Shown here piece after piece: positions 43,601-53,987 of a stretch of 64,000 nt of DNA. The stretch's first letter is position 1. Every line of letters starts with the position of its first letter. The stretch spans positions 868,001-932,000 of the forward strand of contig QYRS01000014.1 in assembly GCA_006503535.1 (NCBI GenBank). Reading direction: 5' to 3'. Made by a program: the position numbers and the translations under genes. A model generated the notes under the pieces. It made no database searches and had not been told where the DNA came from. It was given only the letters and a program-made list of their open reading frames with translations. The stretch is from Arthrinium phaeospermum (taxonomy: Eukaryota; Ascomycota; Sordariomycetes; Amphisphaeriales; Apiosporaceae).

Positions 43601-46600
43601 GTCCTGTCTTCCATCTGGACAATAGCCACATGCGCAGCCCAGGCAACAGCAATACCGAGGATGGGAGACATCCGGCAAAGGCGTCTTAGCCACGGTCCCA
43701 GTAAGGTCCAAGCAGATCGCCATGGGATCATACCGTGTACACCTAGATCCATACATGGAAGTGTGGTTTCTGGTCATGCATCTACGCAGAAGCAGGATTC
43801 CGAGATGCTTGGATATTTCACCACTGACATCTGCAAGCGACACAACTTGGGCGGCGCGTGAACAAGAACTTTCGAGGCCGTTGATTATCGCAGGTGTACA
43901 TTCGAGTTCTGGACGGTGACATACTCAGAAAAGACAGATGCAGAAGATGGCACAGCTAGTTGAGTATGTATTGGGAAAGTAGCAACTACAGACTATGGCA
44001 AATTCTCAGTCAGTAGCTGGGGAGGTAACAGTAAGTGTTAGTACCGATAGGATGATGGGCTAATTCCGCATCGAAGATCCCTCTCCAGACCGCGTTTTCT
44101 TGTGCTGCGTAGGAAGCTCCCCCCGCAGAGCCCGACTTATAGGCATTGGAGTCCTCTTTCCGTTGTCCTCCCCCAAGGCACCTTCAGGTAGAAGGTCTTC
44201 CAATGTACAGTCAAGGGACGCAGTCGAATATCGGCACATGAAGGGACCGGCGGGCTGGGTTGCCGTCACAATCCATGTGGTATGGCCACACGGGCAGAGA
44301 GGCGGGACGGACGTTGAATAGTTTTCGTCAAAGGTAGTTGTAGATCTCGGCGGGGGTGGTTGGCATAACGGAATTGGTTTCGGATTTCATGTTATGTAGT
44401 GGGATAATGTAGGAGTCGCTGCAGATGACTAGAGCCAGCCTTCTGATCCACTCTTCCAGCTGCCGGGCAATGCTGTCGACCCTGCGGTTTCTCGCCGAGG
44501 TGAGTACCAGCCGGCGAGACTTGGTGTGTAGAAAGAAAGGGTTGACGGCTTGTTTGATGCAGCTACTAAAGGAAGAAGCATGCCGGGTCCCGACGATCAA
44601 ACACCTTCCGACTACATAGCACCAAAACCGAGACCAACATCTTACTCCACGAGTTGTCAAGACAACAAGAAAGCTAAACCAGGGGTCGCAGCAGACGATG
44701 GCGGCAAATTGAAATGGTCTTTGAGGAAAAAGAAAGACTGGATGGGTTTCTAAGGGTCAAGCAATGGTTAGTCGAGCACGTGGCAGCGAAAGAGGGAGAC
44801 AGCTCACAGTACGACAAGGGGTTATCAGTCGTCGGTATGACCAACTATTTGGGTAGCGGCTTGGTCGGTAGCGCCAGCGCTGTCGCTCCCGTGAAAGGTC
44901 CAAACGTGGGGTGGCAAGAAGTAGAGCTCGGTCCCTGCGGATCGTTGCACTGCGCTTGGGGATCGGCGAAGGAAAGTGAAGCAAGACGCCCCGGCCGGGT
45001 ATGCTTCATGTACTTGTAGGAGGCGCCGGCGGTGTCGTCCAGGCACAGGGGCGCATGACCTGTTGTACTGGGGCTCTGTGGGGCGAAAGGTAACCAGAGG
45101 GCTGCTTATTCGTACCGGCTGGGCGGCGGGATCGTGTAGACCAGGATTCAAGTCTTGTACTCGTGGCGCGGCGGCAGCGGGTGCAGCATGGGTTTAAGAA
45201 GGCTTGGTGGCAATAGGGGGCAGAGGAGATGGTAGCACAGGGCACCTTCGCTCCAGAGGTCGGCGTGTCGTCGTTGTCCAGGAAGAGCGGCCCCTTGAGG
45301 CTCTGGCGCTCTGGCGTGGCGTTTAGCTGAAAGGTTGGTTGGAAAGAATCAAGCTTCGGTCAGATCGATCAGTCGCCATTGAGTGGCAAGATACTAGGAC
45401 TGGAGAGAAGGGAGTCAGCATCGTCAAGTAAAGACTGTAGGAAAGGGGAAGCTCACATTCGGGGCCGCCTCCAGTCGCAGAGACCGCCGTCTGTCTGCAA
45501 AGTAGGCATGCCAGGATGTAGAGATGATGGGGCAGATCACCGCTATCGTCGGCGCCTTGCCCTGTTCATGTCGTAACTCGGCTCGTAGCATAGTTTTGGG
45601 ATGCTGCCGTGTAAACAGAGGAGGGAGAAACGAAATAGAGGAGGGGGGTAGAGAATGATTCTTCCGTTTGGCGCAGACGCCGTAGGTGCGGTAAGCCAGG
45701 TAAGTAGACAATCCGCTTCGTGGCATCTTCTGGCATATCGAGGCTCGCCGTCGCATAGTGAGTTGAGAAAGGACTAGCGGCTACGGGACGGGGACGGCGT
45801 CAGTCAGGCTGCTTCGCGACAGTGCTGTATAGCAAGATCGAGGTGTCTGTCCGAATTTCCCGAGGCGATGTTTGGTCAGTTGGTGCAAATTGGTCTTCTT
45901 CTCCGCCAGTCCTGCAGATTGATCTTCTTCTCCTCGACCACTAAAGAGTCTCCCATCTGACGGTTTTGCCATGTCTCGATCTTGCTGTGGCATCTGGGCT
46001 TCCGGGTGCGTTGCTTGTTTGGCCCCCACCCCTCTGGAACCGACCGCTAAGTCCCCTAACGAAGCCGCCCTTTATCTGGGTTTCGCTATCCCTTGTCGCC
46101 TCAAGTTTATGCACGGCCTCCAGCCTTGATGTCCACATCATTCCCTCCAAAAGCTTTAGTTGCCCAACGGCTTGCCTTCTTCCGCACGCAAGGCAGTCTG
46201 CTTGCCTTTTCCTATCTTTCCCAGCCCCATTGGCAGTTTCTGACCGTCGCCAGACCTCGAAACCGTCGCGACCCCAGAGAAGCAGAGAACACGCCGGACT
46301 TGTTCACGTCAGGAGTCGCGAGCATCCGAATCCTGCTAGGTATGCTTTTGCCAATTTTCGTGATCCCACCACGACATTCTCTAATTGCTGAAATGAGCAA
46401 TCCAAAACAGAATGTCCCTTTTTTCGAGCCGACACTCCCACCTATCCTGCCACCGAGTCGTTTCCAAAGGGCAGCAACCCAACAACGACAAGCAAGACTA
46501 CACGCCGATGCTCCGGGGACACGACCTCGATCCAGACACCATTCCTCGACTCCGACAAGCCGCACTGAGCTCTCGCGACAGGGCGGGAAAGCCATGTAAA

Positions 46601-46847
46601 TACGGAGGCTCTTGAAGTCGGTTTCAGGGGAGACGCCGGCGGTGATACGTCGGAAATGCGCAGTATACGCAACCTTTGGAGAGCCTACCTAGACACATGT
46701 TGATGCCACATTCTCGTCTACTTGTCACGGTTGCACAGGACACGGTTGTATGTTCATCATGGTGCTCTCAATTGCATCTATCTAGTAGTGTCACTCTAGC
46801 AAGACCCTGAATATCCTTGCGACACCATCCACCAAACCATTCGTCCT
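40616..46847. other. 6.2 kb with no convincing large gene
   Basis: Open frames at 42137-42625 and 43256-43843 (both minus) have no motif I recognise. The second contains HGFYLFFVHTFRNQYEYQEL and LVVEVGEIKVEIHRNDGID in nearby frames, with gtaagc donors at two points, so it may be a decayed multi-exon gene. A small two-exon gene is possible at 45349-45591. The 46020-46400 part is C/T-rich like the leaders of the helicase family. Confidence 0.4.
45349..45591 (-). CDS. Possible small protein, 59 aa
   Basis: Exon 1 45457-45591 (MLRAELRHEQGKAPTIAVIC...), a 63-bp intron with gtgagc donor, a ctgac branch-like site and cctag acceptor, then a short exon 45349-45393 ending YLATQWRLIDLTEA. The splice signals are good but the protein is short and without motif. 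Confidence 0.22.
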
Positions 46848-49800
46848 CTAGTAATCATCGCTGGCCAGGTGGCCAATGCGGGAGTCGCTCGCCATGTCGT
46901 CGATTATGGCGGCGAGTTGCCGGAACCCGGCTCTGGTAGCCTCGTCGTCGCTGTCCGGGTTGTTCGACTTGCAGACTTCACGGTCACCAACCAGGAAATA
47001 CATCCGGGTGGCCCGAGTCTGGGCGACGAAATTGCGTTTGGGTGCGGCTGCGAACCCCGGACCACTCGTCTTATTGCCGACCATACAGTAGATCATGAAG
47101 GGCTTCTCGGCTCCCTGAAACGTATCGACGCTGCCCACAATTACGTCCGCCAAGTCCTGCGCCCTGAGAGCCTCACTGATCAGTTTGAGCTGAGCAGCAT
47201 ACGGCGTCACGATGCCGATATGATTGGGTGAGATTTTGTGCCTGCGGAGGAAGCACAAGAGAGCCAGGGTCGCCTCCATCTGCGCCTGGTTGCGCTTGGA
47301 TTGTGTCCCAACGACCTTTACCACTTCGCCGGGGACGTTGAGGAAGAATGGCAGGAACTTCCCCTCGGGGCTCGGCTTCATACCCCATTTCTTGGAGTAT
47401 TTGAGGTCGATTTCGCGGACCTTGTTGCTGATGGGTCCCGCGAGGTTGCGCATCTTTAAACCACCGTATGCATGCTTCATGATGTAGTCGTAAAGACCAT
47501 CGACCATCCTTCATCCGATACTGGTCGGTCAGTAGGTGTACTGGCCACTGCAGGCGGAATGCGAAGTGGCTGAGGATGGATTCGTCAGCCTAGTGGGCCA
47601 GCTTGTTGACGGGCACATTCGCACCGTCTTTGACGACGGTCTCCAACCAGGAAGGCACAACAGGGTCGAGCTGGTTCTGGTCGCCACAGCCCACGAGCTT
47701 TTGGCTGTTCCACATCTTGCTTAGGCCACCTACGCTGGCGTTGAAGCCTTCGTCTAAGACAACGGCGTGAGAAGTCTTGACAACGTGGGCCACGACACCG
47801 AGGCGTGCGCTGTCCATAGTGACAACGACAACGTCCGCCCGACGCACAATCATGTCGCCGAGGGTGCTAAACAACTTGAAGAGGGCCTTGCAGTTCCGAT
47901 TTTCGAGGTACCACTCGTCGTGTGCCAGACGCTGATTGATTAGGTGGACGACGTGATCGATCCGAGGATCCTGGCGGAGGACTGCGTGGGCAGCCTCGAT
48001 GTTGCGTCCGTGAGTTTGTTGGTCGAGCGGTGCTCGAGTGAGCAGGATCAAGATCCAGTACGCAATGCTCCCGAAGAAGTTCCAGTTTGCCGCCTTGGCA
48101 GAGTCGCTGTTGAATTGCTAGGGCAACTTGCGACCCGCCCGCTCACAACGCTGGAGGCAGTCGACGATCTCGTACACACGAGAAGTTAAGTTCTGGACTT
48201 GGACCATAATGATCCGCATTCCGAGGACGGCCATCAACGTCTTCTCCGCGATTGCGCAGCAAGCTCCATTGGACTGGGCGGTGATGGTGATCCGCTCTTT
48301 CCGCACGGTCAACTTCATGATGACGTTGACGAGGAGAGCGAAAAAGTTCCAGTTGGCAGCCCGAAACGAGTCGCTGCTAGCCTTCTAAGATAGCACCTGA
48401 CCGGCCCGCTTGCACTGGCGGAGGTAGTCGACCATTTCATATGCGCGGGAAGTCATATTCTGCACCTGGACCATGATGACGTAGTAGTTGCCGTTCATCA
48501 ACAAGATCTGCCGCAGTACCTTATCATCGATAGCGCAGCATGCGCCGTTGGAGTGTGCCGTAATCGCGACTCGCAGCTTCTGAACCGCAAGCTTGAGCAT
48601 CGCTTTCACCAGGAAAGAAGGTTTTCCCGTGCCGGTGGGCCGAGGATGATCATGATGTCATTGATCAAGGATTGCAAGCAGTGTGCGAGAGAATCGTACT
48701 TCTCGGTGCCGACGAGGGCGGCTTGGTCCTCATAGCTCTGGCCCTCGAGCCAGTTGGTGACCTTGGTCTCCTGCATAGCCATTGGCAGTCAGGACAGAAT
48801 GGACCCAAGCGACCGCAGGAATAAACCGTCTTGACTATTCCACTTACTCCAGGGAATAACAGTGGAATAAACGTAATATAATTAGAATAATAGGCGTTTA
48901 GTAGACCTGCTTGTTCCGGGGAGGCTTGGCCGGTTTATTCTCACAGGGGCCTGGGACCCTGACACGGTCTTCGGCGTCAGGCACAAACTCGCCGTCTGGG
49001 TAGACGTAAGCTAGGTCGAGTTTATTGAGGGAGTATTCCTTGTTACGGACTGGTCGTACTGGGGCCGGCATATCGATCTCAGCTCGCTCGTCATCCTCGT
49101 CATACTCGCGGACGCCCTGGAGGCCGAGCATGTATCTGTGCGCCGAGAAGACTTCCCTGACAGGACCAGTCACACTTCCCAAGCCGACGTAGATATCTAC
49201 GCTTTGTGTTGAGCGAGTGAGGATCCGCTCGGTGGGGACCGGTTGGTGTGCCATGGTCGCACGCATACCAGTGGAATCTGCCGAGGCACGGTACGCACCT
49301 GAAAATGTCGTCAGTAAAAGTGAAACAAGAATGGGAAAGCAGAAAGGGTTTTACTCACGGACAAGAAGCCAGTGCTGGCTGCTGATCTCCTTGTTGTCAC
49401 GGAAGATGGGTGGTGCATCTACCGCGCGGATCTCAGCCTTCCAGTATCGGAAGTCGTCCTCGCTGTTGTCTGGATCTTCATCGCCGCCTGGACGGGGATA
49501 AAAATACACGCGGATTAACTTTCGAAGCCATTCCCGGAAGAGGATGCTAAGAGACTTCGATAGTCATCTCGACGTACCGGCGTGGATCTGTCCGCAGAGG
49601 GAACGGCAACAGAAAGTAGTTCTGCCGCCCTTCAAGTGAGGGATGAATGCCATCGTTCATCCACGATACGGGAATTCAACAGTCCATTCTTGGTTGCTGC
49701 CGTATACAAGCATGGCCTGTATGGCGTCTCCGTCGAGGAATCTTCCGGGTCCGAAGCTGTCATAATAGAACAGTTGAATCTGAGGTCCTGTTCGCCAAGG

Positions 49801-50132
49801 CGTTGGAACGAGGCAACGAAGCTCAGAGGCAGGCACATCCGGTATGCCACGGCGCTGTCATCGCTCACCGCCTTGATGTCGGCCAAAGAGCGCGAAGGAA
49901 TGTTGATAACCCCACCTGGTAGGCCAAGGAAACGCTGGGCATGAAATTGTAACCAACCGCGGACGTGTGTTCGCTCCTGAGTCTTCCGCATCTGCGTCAT
50001 TTCAGGGTCGGTGAACATGTTCACAAGACGCACACCAACATTGCGGCTGGCTTCGATGAAGAACTCTGCGATGCAGAGAGCTTTTACTCTTGCGTGATTG
50101 CGCCAAAATTGGCGGCAGTCTTGGAAGGCCAT
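46848..50132 (-). pseudogene. DomM fused to UPF1-like helicase, copy S4, with internal duplication
   Basis: Reads from ATG 50132: DomM (VRLVNMFTDPEMTQMRK, MCLPLSFVASF), then YFLLPFPLRTDPRRYVEM. After shifts comes the helicase N-region (FYPRPGGDEDPDNSEDDF, YWKAEIRAVDAPPIF, intron, AYRASADSTGM, SVDIYVGLGSVTGP, VRNKEYSLNKLDLAYVYP). A gap of AT-rich sequence (about 48790-48900) is followed by VTNWLEGQSYEDQAALVGTE and a Walker A with one base missing (CTCGGCCCACC_GGCACG; LGPP(G)TGK). The motif Ia segment is present twice in tandem, each ending in TAG. Then a poor motif II (VVLDEGFNAS), GDQNQLDPVV, and a good C-terminal motor: HIGIVTPYAAQLKLI, VGSVDTFQGAE, VAQTRATRMYFLVGD (motifs V and VI). This is the only copy with the motor's end. 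It cannot make a full protein. Confidence 0.65.
48052..48616 (-). repeat. Tandem duplication inside helicase copy S4
   Basis: Two units of about 280 bp in direct order. Unit 1: VKAMLKLAVQKLRVAITAH, SNGACCAI, VQVQNMTSRAYEMVDYL, TAG, SDSFRAANWNFFALL. Unit 2: MKLTVRKERITITAQ, SNGACCAI, VQVQNLTSRVYEIVDCL, TAG, SDSAKAANWNFFGSI. They differ at many positions, so the duplication is old. Boundaries are approximate. Confidence 0.7.
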
Positions 50133-51150
50133 GAATAGGGAATGCGAACTGTGAGAGTGCTGCGACTTGTCAGAATTGGAAGTGCCGGAAAAGGCCGAAT
50201 TGGAATCGCCTACCTTGCGCTGAATTTGTCTTTTTTGCCCTCTTCAGGTAGAATAAGACGAGAAACGGTGGCGATGATCGCTCTCATCGAGAAGCGCAAC
50301 GGGATCAGGCGTTGCAGAGTAAGAAAAGAGAGGCAGGTTGGTGTTTTGATGGTGGGAAGGAAGAGGCGGGGAAAATTGTGCATTTTACGGAGGATGGAAG
50401 ATGCAGTAGGGAAAATGGCGTATCTACCAAGTGATTGAGCCTTCAATTGAACAGGCCTTGCTTGGGAGAATGGTTGCGTGGGGGATTGAGTCGCGAGAAG
50501 TGAAGCAGGAAGGTTTGGAGGGCTTGCGCTGACAGAATGTATTTTGTTTCTCGAGCTTTGCACTCATTTCAGCTCTGGCAGGGAAAAAGAAGAGCAGCTT
50601 ACACAATTAACTCACGGTGACTAGGTATACTGCTTCATGGGATCTATGCCTCTCCATCAGCACACACAGTCATTTCTAGGATGGTCATGCTGTTGTCGGC
50701 GCCAGGCTCCTATGTGTAAGTGAGGCCCGGCAATTGGCTTTCATGGCAGCTTTAGCGGGGTAGCTCCGGTGGCGGCTTAGTGGGGTAGCTCTAGCTCCAG
50801 CGGGCACCGAGATAGCTGCAGCTCCCGGCTTCCATTCTCTCATGCCTCCGGCGATCAAAGCCAGTCCCTGAAATGTGATCCAGGCATCCGTACAACAGCT
50901 CCAAGTAAGCAGAACGTGAACAATCAGTGAGTTGCTTCATTGACCGGCCGGTGCCTAGATTGTTTAGATGCCTGGCTTGCACTTAATGCCCTAGCCCTAC
51001 ACTGCCGAGATTCCGGATCACCGCCCTCCTCCCCAAACATATAAATACCCTTCCTCCCACCCTCTCCCCTCTTCCCTTTCCTTTCTCCATCCACATCCCT
51101 CTTAGTAAATAATGAGAGTCATGGTCTGCAAATCTCACTCCTCCCACGCC

Positions 51151-51566
51151 GCCCGACTTTCCTGCTTGTCGACATCAAACAACAAGCCTGCCTCTGCACC
51201 ACATCATTGTAGGCCTTCCTTACTTCACCAAACTGCAACTCCATCTATTTCGGCACACTTGGCCATTGGTGTTACTGCTTCAAGGTGAGTTTTGATAATC
51301 TTGTCGTCATCATCTCCAACAACTCATGTGTTGTATGGCAGATCTCCATTTTCCTCATCATCGCATCTAGATCCTGCTTCATTTACGTCTTCTTAGAGCA
51401 TTCCTGTTTCACTCCTCGCCATCTTCATATCCTACTTCATTCCTTCACGACCTTCCAATACCTAGATCACCACCTTCGTGGTACATCTTTTTCCTTCTAA
51501 CTCCAACTTTTCATCCTCTCTCAAGTTTCCCTTTCCCAACTCATCTTTTCTCACTTTCATTCCACC
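51151..51566 (+). repeat. Leader/5'-UTR repeat, copy 1
   Basis: Aligns with 52671-53050 in the same orientation. Shared blocks in order: CAACAAGCCTGCCT(C/T)TGCA, TTGGCCATTGGT, GCTT(C/G)AAGGT(G/A)AGT (a splice donor), ATCACCACCT, TTTTCTCAC(T/C)TTCATTCCACC. Pyrimidine-rich throughout. Copy 1 precedes an acceptor (ggtttag) at 51592 in front of a helicase-family exon. Confidence 0.65.
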
Positions 51567-51592
51567 TGTTTTTAACCGTCGAGGTGGTTTAG

Positions 51593-52105
51593 GAGGCACC
51601 AAACTATCTCGTCTTTGACCGCGGAGACCAGAATCCAGTTCCAGACGACATCCGCGAGAAGATAGGTGATGTCAAACTGAACATTCTCATGCTTGCCTGG
51701 CCTCCAGGCTACAAGCCCATTACCAAGAACTGGCGCAGTCCTCGCCTGAGCGCTGCCGCACAGATAATTATGGATGGCGTCGAGAAGACGAACCATTTGT
51801 TCATCGCTGTGAAGCGCGGAAGCATGGGACAGTGGCGCCGGATCCTTCGTCGCGCAGCGAGGTACGGGCCCGCTGACCCAATGAGGCCCTTCAAGGACCA
51901 GTTTGGCGAGGAGTTGGCCGAGTAAGTTTGTTCCCCTCCATCACTTCAACACAACAGCTAACATTTGTTCTCCCTCTAGTCTCTCCTACAACGAGCTCAA
52001 GCTTCGGGCAATCTTGAAGCCTGGTGCGTTGGACAACCCCGAGGGAGACCCCCGCTTCTATCTTGGTGGTAACCGACTTTCTAACCGCCACTATCCCCTC
52101 GAATG
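51593..52105 (+). pseudogene. Helicase N-region fragment (copy S5a)
   Basis: Exon 51593-51921 (EAPNYLVFDRGDQNPVPDD, MLAWPPGYKPITKNWRSP, FIAVKRGSMGQWRRILRR), then a 58-bp intron in phase 2 at the same codon (GA|T) as in copy S1, then LSYNELKLRAILKPGALDN and GDPRFYLGGNRLSNRHYP. After EWSR the frame runs into unrelated DNA coding for the collagen-like protein. In the first exon only one frame is needed, against three in S1, so this copy shows what S1 looked like before decay. Confidence 0.55.
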
Positions 52106-52131
52106 GTCCCGTGCTGTCCCGTGCTATCCTC

Positions 52132-52534
52132 GATGGTGGTCCTGCCGGTCCTGCCGGTCTCCCTGGTCCCCGTGGTCCTGCCGGCGAGGCTGGTGCCGCT
52201 GCGGACGAAGTCGAGGAGCTTGTAAGTACCAAACCCCGCTTCTACCTGACTTCTTCCAGAGCTAAGTATATGAATTTTGCAGCAAGATTACATTGGTGAC
52301 ATCCAGGATCGCCTCAATGACTTCGAGGCTCGCGTCCGGAACATCGTCGATCAAGCCGGCGGCCAGGGCCACCGCATCGGTCGCATCGAGGAGGAGCGCG
52401 TTCTTCAGCAGCAGCAGCTGCTGCTGCTACTGCCTGCTGACAACCTGTACCGCGCCCTGTTCCGCGTCACACTCGCCTTGGGCATCGCTCTTGCTCACAT
52501 GTTCGAGATCGTTCGCGGTGTCACGGATCGCTAG
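52132..52534 (+). CDS. Collagen-like and coiled-coil protein, start unknown
   Basis: Exon up to 52221 contains seven Gly-X-Y triplets (GPAGPAGLPGPRGPA...) and ends EVEEL; a 61-bp intron (gtaagt...tttgcag) keeps frame; exon 52283-52534 encodes QDYIGDIQDRLNDFEARVRN, a Gln run, and a hydrophobic helix (LYRALFRVTLALGIALAHMF), ending TDR. No ATG directly precedes the collagen part in good context (52024 is the first in-frame start, from GTG or ATG candidates), so the 5' end is probably lost at the junction with the helicase fragment. Gly-X-Y repeats next to a coiled coil suggest a trimer. Function unknown. Confidence 0.4.
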
Positions 52535-52670
52535 GTGCAACAATCAATTTCTTTGATACAAGACTGAACCCAGGATTCTTGGGTTATGGTTTCTGACTTT
52601 TTTTCTCTCCATCCTCTCCCTCTCTCCATCCGTGGGTCACCTTGCCTGCCAATCTCCCTCCCTCTCTCGC

Positions 52671-53050
52671 CCCGCCTACTTCTCTACTTGTCCGCAACCA
52701 ACAACAAGCCTGCCTTTGCAGCAAATCATCGCAGGCATTCCAGTGTACCGTACCGTCACCCCTCCCCTTCACTCTTTGGTGGTTTACCAAACCGCCACAT
52801 CATCTCTTCCGGCAATCTGGCCATTGGTTGTTTTTTTGCTTGAAGGTAAGTCGTGATATTTTCTCATCCATATCCTACTTTATCCCCATCTTCCTTTGGC
52901 ATTCCCACTTCACTCTTCTCTATCTTCACTCATCCCCCTTCACCGCCTGCCAGCACCTAAATCACCACCTCCACGTATTGTCTGGTGCATCCTTCCCATC
53001 CAACTTCAACTTTCCCTTTCCGCTCCATCTTTTCTCACCTTCATTCCACC
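52671..53050 (+). repeat. Leader/5'-UTR repeat, copy 2
   Basis: Second copy of 51151-51566, about 1.5 kb downstream, with the same order of blocks and a conserved donor (GCTTGAAGGTAAGT). It precedes an acceptor-like ccaacag before the helicase motor fragment at about 53191. Confidence 0.65.
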
Positions 53051-53190
53051 CGACCAGTGGTGTTTTCGGTTTCTTCTTTTCTGTCATGCCAACACACAAT
53101 CCGCGTTGCTAAGCATCCACCCTTCTCTCTCTTTCTTTGCGACATCAGCGTCCTGACTTTCACGTAACAGCAACACCATCCACCAACAGA

Positions 53191-53872
53191 TCGGAGGCAC
53201 CAGGCCAAAGACCAGCAACGTCGTCATCATCGATGAGGCTTCCCAAGCGCCTCTCAGTTCAATCATGAAGGTCTGGACGGGCCAGGACCTGGTCCTCGCT
53301 GGCGATCCGAAGCAACTGGGTCCCACGGTTCTTTCATCCAATGTGATGGTTGTTGATGATGATGGCAACGAGACGCCGGTGAACAAGCTTGCCTCGCTCG
53401 AAGAGCAGTCCATCTTGGACTATATTCTGTACACCTTGCACTGTCCCGTCTATGTGCTCAGGGACCCATCCACCCCGGCCTCCGCGATTTCGAGTTGCGG
53501 TTGTCTGCTGCTTGGAATTGCCGACCAAGCCCTGACGGCAAGATACTCCCTTTCTTCATCAACTGCCCTGGGCAGGTTGAGGGGAAGTGGGTCCTACCCA
53601 CTCCCGTCGAAACCTGGTACAGGCCGACGCGACCCTTCGTGTCATCAAGTTCTTGAGAACGAGCTTCAACGATGAAGACATCGGCGTCATTGCCCCCTAC
53701 GCGGCGCAGGTCAGCCTGCTTAACAATCGCCTGAAGGCCGCGGGAATGCACGCCATTTCGGTGGGAACCGTCGACGTGTTCCAGGGTTCTAGTCGAAAGG
53801 CGACTGTCGTCTGCTATACAGTGAACCAGCAGTCTGGCCCTGGATTTACAGCCAGCTCTAATCGACACAACG
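53191..53872 (+). pseudogene. Helicase motor fragment (copy S5b): motifs II-III and V
   Basis: Begins next to an acceptor with IGGTRPKTSNVVIIDEASQAP (motif II), then MKVWTGQDLVLAGDPKQLGP (motif III), PVNKLASLEEQSILDYILYT. The QYRM region is deleted (CPVYVLR joins HPGLRDF and CRPSPDGKILPFFINCPGQ, with frame changes). Then LVQADATLRVIKFLRTSF, DIGVIAPYAAQVSLLNNRL and VGTVDVFQGSS (motif V), and GPGFTASSNRHNV, where the true C-terminus (compare VAQTRATRMYF in copy S4) is replaced by junction copy B. Not functional alone. Confidence 0.6.
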
Positions 53873-53987
53873 TCAAGAAACTCCGAAGATTGCATTCTTT
53901 CTTCCGGAATTGAAATAACTTCTATTTCTATTCCTCAAGGAAGAGATTTCATTCTGGAGTAGTTCTTACCCCGATACCGTCCGTGCT
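53873..53987 (+). repeat. Junction segment, copy B (115 nt)
   Basis: Same length as copy A (37338-37452), ungapped, 77 percent identical. Here it joins the end of a helicase motor fragment to the N-region of the next helicase copy, with which it seems to be natively continuous (DTVRALYNTQLRAGS). Confidence 0.7.

Noticed and set aside
51151..53050. Direct repeats as LTRs of a retrotransposon
   Set aside because: No TG...CA ends, no primer-binding or polypurine site and no gag/pol between; each copy precedes a helicase-type exon and carries a splice donor, so a duplicated leader fits better.
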